Positions 48,076 through 58,739 of a DNA stretch of 64,000 nucleotides are shown here, piece by piece. Positions within the stretch are counted from its first letter, which is position 1, and each line of letters starts with the position of its first letter. The notes under the pieces were generated by a model. That model searched no databases, was not told where the DNA came from, and saw only the letters and a program-made list of their open reading frames with translations. The DNA comes from Ashinkailepas kermadecensis (taxonomy: Eukaryota; Arthropoda; Thecostraca; Neolepadidae). The position numbers and the translations under genes were made by a program. The DNA lies in assembly GCA_034440615.1 (NCBI GenBank), contig JAOTOM010003963.1, positions 62,001 through 126,000 on the forward strand, written 5' to 3'.

Positions 48076-49195
48076 CCGTGTATGGAGGCAGTCACATATT
48101 CTGTCGACATCCGCTCTCTAGGTCGTCATCGGCGGTGATTTCTTCCCCTGGTACTGACGTATGTCATGCAAATGCTTGCTTTGCTTCGATTTTTGTGGAC
48201 GTGTGCTCCATCTCAATGTTGGTTTCTTGTCAGACTCTCAGACAGTCAGTTCGAGTCGCCGTTGGCGTGCGATGGGGCGCGTGATTCCGGTCCGGTCACA
48301 TCGGCGACGACGCGCACGGCGCTTACAGTCGAACGATGACCAACATGCGGCTTGTAGTTGTGGTGGGCCAGTTGTTTCATCGCCGTTTGCGCTGCCTCAG
48401 ACAGCAGATGGAGCGCAGTGTGATTGAACTGCAGGGGACGCCCGGAGCGCCAGACGTCTTCGTGCTCGAGCTTCGATGGTGAACTCGAGCTGAACTCGAG
48501 CTTCGATCATGTCCTGAGTATCGGGTGCGCATGCTTTGTTCTGAAAAGCGCACTGGCTTTGCAGTTGAGCTAACGGACGCCGGTGGCTCGAGATCGGAAT
48601 GTATCGGGCGTCTCGGCCCGATTACCAGACGAGTGCTGCTTCCCGCATGTCCGCAGGCACACGTGCGCAAACATTCCTGTGACTACTTCTGGCCACGCCA
48701 GCTCAGCTGATCCTCATTGTATGCGGGTTAACCAATGTGACACGGATAATTGTCTCATGTGACACTGATACTTATCGCATGTGACACGGACACTTGATGC
48801 CGAATGTACGTGTAATATATTGCCTGCAACACAATATCCTGCACACATATACTGACTAATCGATGCAATACATTTGCGAAAATAGCGCCAGGTGTTGACT
48901 TGATGCAGTTATCGACATTGAGCATGTTGTGCTATTTCCATGCAGGGCGCGGACGGCTGTATCCTTGCGGTACTCTAACGCTTGTGAACAACTTCAGCTT
49001 GGTTAATCACCCGAGCATTAAATAATTTAATATTCCTGGTAGATAAGTCGCTTGTTAGGCTGGTCAAAAGCTTACTGACTGCCGCAGCCGGGAAATAAGT
49101 GCTTCCTGTTTGTGTGTTGAGGCGCATCTGAATACCCAAGCGAACATTTAGCACGAACACTAAAGCTGTGTTGCGTCTGCCGCGGGGAGTACGTG
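48076..49195. other. Unassigned, with a 22-bp triplication
   Basis: TGTGACACGGATAATTGTCT-like units occur three times at 48,737-48,802. The rest, including the CpG-rich 48,240-48,700, has no supported gene. Confidence 0.45.
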
Positions 49196-49420
49196 TAATC
49201 GCAGCCTTATTGACCCGGCCGTGTGCGACCCCACGGGTAATGTCGCTGCCCTATTGACCCGGCCGTGTGCGACCCCACGGGTAATGTCGCTGCCCTATTG
49301 ACCCGGTCGTATGCCACTCCACGAGTAATGTCGCAGCCTCATTGACCCGGCCGCATGCCCCCCACGGGTAATGTCGTAGCCTTATTGACCCGACCACGTG
49401 CCACCCACGGGCAATGTTGG
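49196..49420. repeat. 44-bp minisatellite, 5 copies
   Basis: Unit TATTGACCCGGCCGTGTGCG plus ACCCCACGGGTAATGTCGCTGCCC, decaying to the right. Confidence 0.95.
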
Positions 49421-50334
49421 CCGCTGTTTGCGACCTTGATTGCAGGTGTCGAGTGCGCCCGACTGGCCGGCCGGCGGCCTCGTCACGACACAGTCAGCTG
49501 ATCTGCGGCTGACGTGACGGACGTGTTTGCCGCTCGTGCCAACACCTGAGCACCTGCACAGCCGGCCGATTTGTCAGCTCGGCGCCTGGTGGCCTGTGTC
49601 GGCCGGCGGTCATCGACAAAGCGGGCGGGACAGCGCGGTCGGCGCGCTGCCCCGCACTCGTTCGCGGCGCGATGCACGCAGATGTGTGGTGTTGACGGGC
49701 TCGGACGGCAGTGGCGAGAAAAGCCAATTTGCACTTGTGTTTGCTCGGCGTGCGTGGTCACAGGCGGGGTGCCATGCAACTGTGGCAGCCCTGATACTAG
49801 CCCATCGAGTAGACACCGTCAGAACAATGTCGGCGCACGCGAAGCCGCGGCCGTGGGGCGATATTAGACCGCCGCGCTGCTTCTTCCTCCTCTGACGCCT
49901 CGTGTGACCCCCTAGTTATCGTCTGGCGCTTCTAATTTAAAGGCAGTGATATTCCGTGGGTTCAGTTGTTATTGCACTGGGGTGTTAGGTGCTACAATGA
50001 ACTTGGGTCACCTGAATCAGTGCCAGCCACGCCTGTATTGGTCATGGTGGTGTGTACGTTACACACAAAACAGCAGCTAATCTAACATTATTGATGCTCC
50101 ATAACCTTGAATATTGTATAGTAAAAATAAACAAGACACACCCAGATATATGTGTACACATGGTAAAAACATTAGGGAAATACAGAGATGAAAGCTGTGT
50201 GGGAATATTATGACTGCAAACTAACACCAGGTCACTGAAAGTGGAGAAAATATTTCCGTTGTATGTAGCGCTAGTTACAATGAAAAACAAACCGAACATT
50301 TCAATTAAATTAAATAGTCCACACCAAGATTGCG
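49421..50334. other. No recognised feature
   Basis: 49,440-49,880 is CpG-rich with overlapping open frames on both strands; none has a recognisable domain. Confidence 0.45.
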
Positions 50335-50785
50335 ATCGTCGTACGAAAACATCAGGTCACCGGACAGCGCTAGCCACCGACCACAACGACATCAGGTCAC
50401 TGGGCAATGCTATACTCACCGACTACTAAGACATCAGGTCAGTGGACAGTGCTCGCCACCGACTACGAAGACATCAGGTCACTGGACAGTGCTCGCCACC
50501 GACTACGAAGACATCAGGTCACTAGACAGTGCTCGCCACCGGCCATGAAGACATCAGGTCACTGTACAGCGCTAGCCAACGATTATGGAATATTTCAGGT
50601 CACCGGTCAGCGCTAGCCACCGACCACAACGACATCAGGTCACCGGGCAATGCTGCCAACCGACTACTAAGACACCAGGTCACTGGACAGCACTCGCCAC
50701 CGACTACGAAGACATCAGGTCACTGTAAAGCGCTAGCCAACGACTACGAATATTTCAGATCACTGGATAGCGCTAGCCACCGAGC
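50335..50785. repeat. 40-bp minisatellite, about 11 copies
   Basis: Unit GACATCAGGTCACTGGACAG plus TGCTCGCCACCGACTACGAA, with variants. Confidence 0.95.
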
Positions 50786-51954
50786 AAGAAGCAAGGTCAA
50801 CAAGCACAGGACACGCGACGTAGAACACATTGCGACCACTCATGGATCCCCGAAACCCATATGGAAAATAGAGCACCGCCAGGAAACATCCGGACTCCCG
50901 CCACTTTCGGCCGTCAGACACGATGCACAACGGCTGATAATACCTGTGATTTGCTTCCTGGATGTAATTTTACCATTGTTCGACGCCCACCAATGTGTGC
51001 GGAAACCACGGGTGCCGGGGATACGGCCGCGGTCCACGCAACCGCCGACGTGTCTGCTCGTCCTGCCCGCTCGTGTCCCATCAATTTTCTGCCATCAGAC
51101 CGGATAAATGGCGGGCCCGTCTGAAAGGAGTTCCGATACTTTTGGCGCGCAATCTCGCCCGAAGCGCGACTGGTTCATCACAGAGTTAGAAATGCTGGCG
51201 TGGCAGACCGGCGGCGAATTTCCTGATCAAGGAGGCATTTGGTCTTGGCCTGGATGACTCAAGCATTTTGTGTGGTTTCTTGTGGGACTTCAAGCATGTT
51301 AGAGTGATCGAGGAATATTTGCAGGTGTGATACATGGTTTTAATTGTCCATTACCATTTACTTGGATGGATATAGGCGAGCTGTATATTTGGAGTGAAAT
51401 GTTAGGAAGCAAATTGTCTCCCCAGTATCGAGGGTCAGCATACCTGTATCAGGTGGCGGTACTCCATGCATTGATATAAGTGGAGATGTATGAATTTAAC
51501 CCGCCTTACGCAACCCCATACTGCCAAAATTAGAGTACGTCTAAATTAAATAGTTTCGTTTCCAGCCTGTTTATGGTTGGGTGAGCAGCTGACCGGATAT
51601 ATTCCGTCCAGCCTTTCGCCACAAAGTAGCGGGCGTTAATAAGTGTATCGCTTGGCTGTCTGGAATATCGTACGCGAATTTCCGTGGCACGCCGAAGCCG
51701 AGAGCAAGGCCGCGCGACACACAGCGACCCACCGGACGGTAAACAACCAGTGTTTTCGGCCCGAGCTGGGGGGGGGGGGGAGGTGCGACGACTGGACTGG
51801 GCTAGTTGGCGGGTAAGTCCAGGAGCCAGGTGGACGCAGCTTTACAGACCGGACAACTGTTGTTGCATACGGTGTATTTATCGAGCAATCGTGTGCGTGT
51901 GTGTGTGCACTTGTGAGCCGTGACTACCGAGGACAAAATGAGTTTACACAACGG
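50786..51954. other. Unassigned, with a G-run at 51,768-51,780
   Basis: No gene signature. A short GT repeat lies at about 51,893-51,907. Confidence 0.45.
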
Positions 51955-52007
51955 AATACCGAGGTCCGGTGGTGTATACCGAGGCCCGATCGCTGGACCT
52001 CGGTATT
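51955..52007. repeat. 13-bp perfect inverted repeat
   Basis: AATACCGAGGTCC (51,955-51,967) and GGACCTCGGTATT (51,995-52,007). A third partial copy, ATACCGAGGCCC, lies in the loop. Confidence 0.8.
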
Positions 52008-52689
52008 TTGACCAATCAGAACTCACATTTAGACGTTTCTCAGTCAGCTGACGAAGTTTTATGATGGACCTCAATTGTCATGAAAACATAATATTTTTGG
52101 TGTGTGTGTGTGAATTTGTGTGAACTCGAAATCGGTCATACGTGTGTAAGTTTTCGTTCTGGTGGAAATAGTGGTGACAGGATTCTTGCTGCTAACATCG
52201 AAGTTCATTAATATAACTCTAAATTAGTTCAGGGTTGTATTATTCCGAATTGATCTTAAGTCCAAATTGATCAGTAAATATCAAAACTTCGAACTTATGC
52301 TTAATGATTTAAACTTTAATGGTTTAAAAAGTGGGTGTTTCCAAAATAAAACTTACGATTGATATCGCCATCACTTTTTTGTTCGGCCATCACTGAAGTA
52401 GCTTACGCGTCAGGTAATGTTAGTAGCATGCTGATTTGACGGTGAATCTAGGGCACTGAGTTCGAAATGAAAAAAAATTGCGCGTAATTGCTTTTTATGT
52501 ACCTATATCTGTTAAAATGTCCTTGTGTTCATGGCAGTAAAGTACGGCAATAGCATGTAATAACATAAAATGGAAGTAGGGATAGGAAGTGTGTGGGGTA
52601 CCTACCTACATTTGGACATTTCAGGTGGGTAATTTGGCAATATAGCTGAGGATATCGTTGGTGATAGGTACTAGATATGTCAAAATTGG
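52008..52689. other. AT-rich spacer, nothing recognised
   Basis: Unassigned. Confidence 0.45.
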
Positions 52690-53997
52690 AATATTTTCAT
52701 CTATTCTCTCGACTTTTATTCTTCCAACTTGTTCTTTTGGCTTGCATTCTTTCAACTTGTGTTCTTTTCACTAGTATTTTTGTTCTTCTATTCTTTTGAC
52801 TTATTCTTTTGAAGTATTCTTTTCATTTCTTCTTTTGACTGATGCTTTTGACTTATGCTTTTCACTTATACATTTTACTAATTCTTTTGACTTATGCTTT
52901 TCATATTTGTTTTACTTTTGCCCTTTTAACTTTTATCCTTCTCACTCTTTTCGACTTTGATTCTTTTCGACTGTTCTTCTTTTCAACTTTTATTCTTCTC
53001 AATTTTTATTTTCCTTGACTTTTATTCTTTCTGGCTTTTATTCTTTTTGGGTTTTATTCTTTTTCGGTTTTATTCTTTTTGGGTTTTATTCTTTTTGGGT
53101 TTTATTCTGTTTGGCTTTCATTCTTGTCTGCTTTTATTCTTGTTGGCTTTTATTCTTTGTGGCTTTTTCCTTTGCAGCTTTATTCTTTGCGGCTTTTATT
53201 CTTTGCGGCTTTTATTCCTTGCGGCTTTTATTCTTTGCGGCTTTTATTCTCTGCGGCTTTTATTCCTTGCGGCTTTTATTCTTTGCGGCTTTTATTCTTT
53301 GCGGCTTTTATTCCTCGCGGCTTTTATTCTCTGTCGCTTTTATTCTTTGCGACTTTTATTCTTTGCGGCTTTTATTCTTTGTCGTTTTTATTCTTTGTGA
53401 CTTTTATTCTATGCTGCTTTTATTCATTGCAGCTTTTATTCTTTGCGGCTTTTATTCTTTGCAGCTTTTATTCTTTGCGGCTTTTATTCTTTGCGGCTTT
53501 TATTCTTTGCGGCCTTTATTCTTTGCGGCTTTTATTCTTTGCGGCTTTCATTCTTTGCGGCTTTTATTCTATGCGGCTTTTATTCTATGCGGCTTTTATT
53601 CTTTGCGGCTTTTATTCTTTGTCGCTTTTATTATTTGCGACTTTTATTCTTTGCTGCTTTTATTCTTTGCAGCTTTTATTCTTTGCAACTTTTATTCTTT
53701 GCGGCTTTTATTCTTTGTCGCTTTTATTCCTTGTGGCTTTTATTCTTTGTGCCTTTTATTGTTTTCAACTTGTATTCTTTCCAACTTTCATACTTTTCAC
53801 CTTCTTTCTTTTTTACTTTTATTCTTTTCAAATTTTAATCTTTCTAATTTTATTCTTTTCAATTTTCTTCATATTTTACTTTTACTCATTTCATCTTTTA
53901 ACCTTTCCAACTTGCATCCTTTTCGACTTTATTATTAAAAAAAAAGATTATTCTTGAATTTTATTCTGTCCACCTTCTATACATTTCAAGTTTTACA
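52690..53997. repeat. 16-bp pyrimidine-rich minisatellite, left block
   Basis: Unit CGGCTTTTATTCTTTG. The core at about 53,030-53,760 is nearly uniform. Outside it the unit decays to ACTTTTATTCTTTT-like forms of irregular length. All plus frames stay open for hundreds of codons, giving Phe/Leu-rich strings that are not genes. Confidence 0.96.
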
Positions 53998-54391
53998 CCT
54001 AGGGCCCTTCTCTTTACCCTTTTTGTGAATAGCATTGCGATAGGGCTTATGCATAGGGTGTTCAGATTTGATGATGACATGAAGTTGGTGGGGATGGCTA
54101 CCAGTAGTGATCAATAGAGTAATATTAAACATGGAGTTTGAAAATTATTGGTAGGGCACTCAAACCACATGTGTTACGTGGTATCGAGTGAATAGGGTTG
54201 GATAGGTAAGATAGATAGGGTGGGTTGGATGATGGTGGATGGATTCTTTGGAATTAAGGAAGCGGTGTTAGTTGGGGTGATGAGTGCCTTTTGCCAGGGT
54301 TATGGTAACTTCCCTTTATAGGGCTAAACTTGACGGGCCATTGTGGCTCTTATTAAGTCTAAACACTTTATGACTTTATGACTAACTATTT
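53998..54391 (+). mobile_element. CR1-like LINE 3' fragment inside the 16-bp array
   Basis: The plus-strand frame from about 54,003 reads ALLFTLFVNSIAIGLMHRVF and then RFDDDMKLVGMATSSD before a stop at 54,115. This corresponds to the GPLLF..YVN to FADDLKIF part of the RT, with the first residue of the DD motif box changed (FDDD). Most of the following C-terminus is deleted. The end at 54,333-54,391 carries GGGCCATTGTGGCTC and two TTTATGAC octamers, matching the 3' end of copy 2. Confidence 0.8.
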
Positions 54392-55060
54392 TGTTAACTT
54401 TTATTCTTTTCAAATTTTGTTCTGTTCTACTTATATTCTTTCATCTTTTGACTTTCAACTTGCATTCTTTCAATTTCAATTATTTTATGTGTATTCTTCT
54501 AAGTGGTTACTTCAATTTTTTTTCTCAATTTTTATTCTTTCAACTTCCATTTTTTTCGACCTATTATTTTGACCTATTCTTTCAATGTGTATTCCTTTGA
54601 CTTTTTATTCGTTCCATTTTGTATCTCTGGACTTTTATTCTTTTGACTTTTAGATTTCCATTTCTATTTTTCTACTTTTGCCTTTTTGATGGTTTGCCCT
54701 ATAATTTTTATTTTAGTCTGTTTGCTTCCTTCCATTTGACTTCCCATTGACTTTATCAGTTGGATTCTTTGACTCGATCAATTTGATTGTGTGTATTGAA
54801 CTTCAATGCTTTGAACTTATATTCATTCAACTTTACTTCTTCTAATGTATTCTTTTAAGTTTCGTCCTTGGGACTTATTCCCTTTCATTGTATCCCACTT
54901 CACGTTTATCCCGTTGGTTTTTCAATCTTTGACTTTTTGTTTATTCAATCTTTGACTTTGTTCTTTCAGCTTTTTATCTGTTTGACTCATATCATTTACA
55001 GCCTTTTTTATCCATTCAACTTTCATGTATTGGCTAATCTCCATTGGAGTGCACCTTTAA
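54392..55060. repeat. 16-bp pyrimidine-rich minisatellite, right (degenerate) block
   Basis: Continues the TTTTATTCTTTTGACT-like pattern in a strongly decayed form, giving a marked strand bias (T and C over A and G) to about 55,060. Confidence 0.8.
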
Positions 55061-56019
55061 ACTTTTTGTCGGCGTAATGTTATCTGCACCAAATTCTCAA
55101 TCAGTGTGAAAATGAATTTAGTCCAGTTGATATTGACATGCCCTCGGTCGCTGTCTTCAGGTCTTCGAGGCTTTGAAGAATCAGACATCTGTCCCAAATT
55201 TTTCCTAATGTTTGAAAGCAAATACATACAGATATTTAACTTACAATGTTTTTTTTTGTTTCTCGTTGAGGGTAGCTCTCCATGGTTATCACGCCCCATG
55301 GCGGCGCATATGCCCCCTCATAAAATCAGGACCACATCAACCCTATTAGTCTGTAACATGCGAACACCCCTTCCACCAATCAGTGACCGTGTACATTGCT
55401 TTCCCATCGCCAGTGGGAATGGAGTCTGTTGACTTGGAAAGTAGCCTTGACAATTGCTAATGCGGGGTGTCCAAATTCCCCAGCTAGTCATCAAGATGTA
55501 CATACAATAATTTATTTGTGTAGAATGTGTGATATGCAATAGAAATGGAACCGCATTCAGCTGATTTCTTACCTCGAAATAGGCCCAGCATCCGATATTG
55601 ACGACTACAGTGCTAAGGACTTGGGTGATATATCAATATGAAATAGTTTTTTTACATCCTAGCCTCGACGCCTAAAATCGCGGACTTCGATACACTGTAT
55701 TAGTGTATGCAGCCCAGTGTTTCAAACCTGCATTGAGCATTGGTATCAGAGTGGAAAATTATTCTTGGAAAGATTGTCTCACAGAAGAAAATCGGAAGAA
55801 GTAAACGTTTAGTACAGTATCCTACAATTAATTATGACTTGTTCGTCATCAAAAACAATGGCTATAACTAACCAGACGGACAGACATGTATTAAGGCCAT
55901 CCACAATTAACTCGTGGCTATTACAGCCTCACTTCATACAAATATAAGAGGTGGGCAAAATTATCATATATTCAGATATTGTCTGCAAGCAGTCATAAAA
56001 GCAGACACATAAAATGGGC
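55061..56019. other. Unassigned; left flank of LINE fragment
   Basis: Positions about 55,830-56,019 are probably the 3' UTR of the minus-strand LINE fragment that follows. Nothing else recognised. Confidence 0.4.
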
Positions 56020-56365
56020 GCTAAGTGCCTTCATAGTCCGGGTTCCTACGCAGGTGACGCTTTAGGTGCGGTCCAAACAGGGAGATAGGTAGCCGCGTCA
56101 GATCGGGCCGCAAGGCATTGTATTGTCTAGCCGCGCGACTACAAAAACGTCGCTTGCCCATGTCGATCTGATCATCTGGTCGACATGGCGATCTGGGCAC
56201 GTGCAGATCGCTGTCTTGCCGGGTGGTCCTGTCACGTGTCTGGAGAACAAATTCACAGGCTAGTGACTGGTTCACCCAGGCGACGCACCTTGCGCAGCAA
56301 GGTCAGCGTGTGGTACTGAACGAGGTCCCGCGCGCTCAGCCAGCCAAATTTCTCCAGCAGATCCG
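56020..56365 (-). pseudogene. LINE ORF2 C-terminal fragment
   Basis: Minus strand. DLLEKFGWLSARDLVQYHTL (from 56,365) leads through LLRKVRRLGEP to a frameshift near 56,275. The second frame runs EFVLQTRDRTTRQDSDLHVP, MGKRRFCSRAARQYNALRPD and LTRLPISLFGPHLKRHL, ending at 56,021. The arrangement (L.WLS.R....YH.L, then GKR.F..RAA..YN.L) is that of CR1/L2-group ORF2 C-termini. It is 5'-truncated next to a T-run at 56,378, and differs from the other LINE copies in the window. Confidence 0.78.
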
Positions 56366-57059
56366 ATACGTGATCAATTTTTTTTGCGGCCGAAAATTAC
56401 TTTGCTGTATAGTTAATAATGTTTTGCATGCGAGACAGATTATTTTGCGTTCCATCACCGTACGCAATCGGCGTATAATGCGTTCCATCACCGTATAAAT
56501 TAACTACTGTTTGTCGTTTGTACTGTTTGTCATTGCGTTTCCATACTTTATTCATGTACTTCACTCCTTTCTTCGCGAAGCCGATTGCGCCGAGCTGCCC
56601 GACGGAGCAGTCGGGCGGGCGGCCCGGTTCCGGTAACTGGAACAGGTAACTGACCTGATAAGGTGCTGCTATAAGGTGCTGCTAGGTGACCTGATGTCAA
56701 ATGTCGGGTCTAGCATCTGTATTGCATCATTCGTAATGTCCAAAACATCACTGATGCCCATTTTGGAGCATTTAAGCACAATCACAGCGATCCATTACAA
56801 TGAGAAGCGAAGCCTCGCAAAACAAGAAAATTTTGATAAATGTTACCGCATTTGACTTTGAAGATAGTGACCTAAGGTCATGAAATTTGCACACAATAGA
56901 GTTCACTACCGTACCCATCCACCCTGCGAATTTTGTGCCTCCAGCTTTAATAGGAGCCGAGATCTTAGGGGGGGGGGGGCGGAATTTTCAGAGGCCCTCC
57001 AGGGCGCGTGTTAAACCACAATAACTAACTTGGAAGTGCTTCCTAGTTATCGGCAACAC
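56366..57059. other. Unassigned, with TGACCTAAGGTCA and a G-run
   Basis: TGACCTAAGGTCA at 56,868-56,880 resembles the motif repeated in the foldback structure at 58,740. A G-run lies at 56,967-56,980. Confidence 0.45.
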
Positions 57060-57957
57060 TTCGTTTCAAGGACATTCTGTATCTGAGGCGGGCCCTCAGT
57101 ATTCCTCAAAGCATTCGTCAGCACAAATATCTTTTTTTATCAGGGACTTTGCTCAGGAGACCTTGCTCATACATTAGGGGTCCTGCTCAATCTCAGGAGA
57201 ATCCCAGTCCAGTCCTCTCTGGCGTTTAGAGGTCCTCTTAATCTCTCGGGGCCCTCCTGCTCTTAGGGGGTCATCACAGACCTCAATAGCCTTGTCTAGC
57301 TGTCAACTCAGGTGAATTACAGCTCTGAGGTTGACCCTCAGCCATCAGGGTCCATCTCAGAGCGCGATCAAGAGCATATCCAATAAAGCGGTCGCCTTGA
57401 GGGCCTCTCTGACTCGCCTGGGGATGGGTGCGGGTGCCCTTTCATCCCTTGACTACGCCACTGCTTTTTAACAACCCAGGGCCCCTTCATGGGTTTAGAG
57501 TCCCTTCACATAGTACCCGGAACCCTCCGTTTCGACAGTCTACGTGGCTCGGGAGCATCTATATCGGCCTGAGGAACGCTGTCAGCCTTGGGTCCGTATC
57601 CATCAGTGTGAGCAGAAGCCGACCCAGTGGCCCGGCATGTCCGGTCAGGGACCCCGTCCGTCGGCTCAGGGGCTCCCTTTCAGGGTGCAGCACACTCCGT
57701 ACCACCAGACCCCTCTCTTTTAGCAGCTTGGACCTCAATTACTCCAGAAGCCCATGATCTGCTTCACCTCCTCTGCCGGCCCAGGCCCCCTTCATACCGG
57801 CTCGGGACACTTTCCGATGGTTCGGGGTCCTCCTGCGGCTAGGGATCCTCTCCGTCGGCTCAGGGACCCTTCTTGGCGATTCAGGGCCTCTTCTGTCAGG
57901 TCGGTGGCTCACTTGCAACAGCTTGGGCCCCCTCCATCAGTCCAGGGGCTCTTGTAC
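57060..57957. repeat. Degenerate 20-21 bp array, locus 2
   Basis: Units such as GGGGTCCTGCTCAATCTCAG, GAGGTCCTCTTAATCTCTCG, GGATCCTCTCCGTCGGCTCA and GGGCCCCCTCCATCAGTCCA follow each other at 19-22 bp. The spacing and the GG..CC head match the arrays at 4,930 and 63,130. A transposon-like end is embedded at 57,451-57,463. Confidence 0.7.
57451..57463 (-). other. hAT-like terminal motif facing left
   Basis: GACTACGCCACTG is the reverse complement of CAGTGGCGTAGTC, the general form of many hAT-type ends. Partner end not found. Confidence 0.35.
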
Positions 57958-57958
57958 G

Positions 57959-57995
57959 CAGTGGCGTCGCCACGAAATTCTTCCAGGGGGGGGGG
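57959..57995 (+). other. hAT-like terminal motif facing right, then a G-run
   Basis: CAGTGGCGTCGCCACGAAAT followed by a run of about 14 G. The CAGTGGCG start is hAT-like. No partner found before the foldback structure. Confidence 0.35.
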
Positions 57996-58739
57996 GGGGC
58001 AATGTTGATAGGGGGCCTCCTGCTTCCCGAAAGGGGGCTTCCACTGTGTTAGGGCCTCCTATTGCTTTTTAGGCTCTTAGTATGGTTCCCGAATGGAAAC
58101 ATGATTTCATGTTGATGTCTTGTTTGTTCTTGGCATGGTGCATCATTTACGCAAAACGCAATAGCAAGATTTTTTTTTTCGCTGAGAACTGAGCCATACC
58201 AGGGTATAAATAAGCAAATGTAGATAAATACGTCAGTGCCAAAACAAGCCAATATCTTTATGCTTTATCGACGAGAAGCATCTTCCCGCTGGCCTCTAGA
58301 TTGTAGCGGGCTGGTGGGGCTCATGCTGAGCATATCTTAAAGATATCTCCCATTGATCAACCCACTTCTATGTCCACCAAGTTTAACTGAATATAGCTAG
58401 GTTCATCACTACTGTTAGTCATCCCCACCAGCTTGATCTCATAAACAAGCTTAAACGATCATTTCTCAGTCCTAGGACGACGATTTCGCGAAGGTGATAA
58501 CGAGAAGTGGATTTAATTGGTTTTCTGATCGTCATCTTAAGGATTTTTATTTTTTATTTTTTTTTATAACATTTGGTGCTGGCTGCAAGGCACTTGGCAC
58601 AGAAGCTACAATAATAAATCCTCCGCGAATAAATTCACGGCAAGAACAAGCATTGAACAACAATGCATCAATGGCAATGCAACAATGTAACAATGACAAT
58701 GCATAAATAGTGCAAAACCATGTGCAAATAGTGCAAATA
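57996..58739. other. No recognised feature
   Basis: Unassigned. CAATG-rich short repeats at 58,655-58,700 lie just outside the foldback structure. Confidence 0.45.

Noticed and set aside
49494..49895. Possible GC-rich exon
   Set aside because: Several overlapping frames are open on both strands, with no domain, splice context or codon signal that I could support.
52957..53957. Open frames of 147 to 307 codons rich in Phe, Leu and Ile
   Set aside because: They are translations of the 16-bp pyrimidine-rich array in all three frames, with no stop because of composition; no independent coding evidence.
57428..58008. Overlapping frames of 71-109 codons
   Set aside because: They run through the degenerate 20-bp array and shift with it; no domain.
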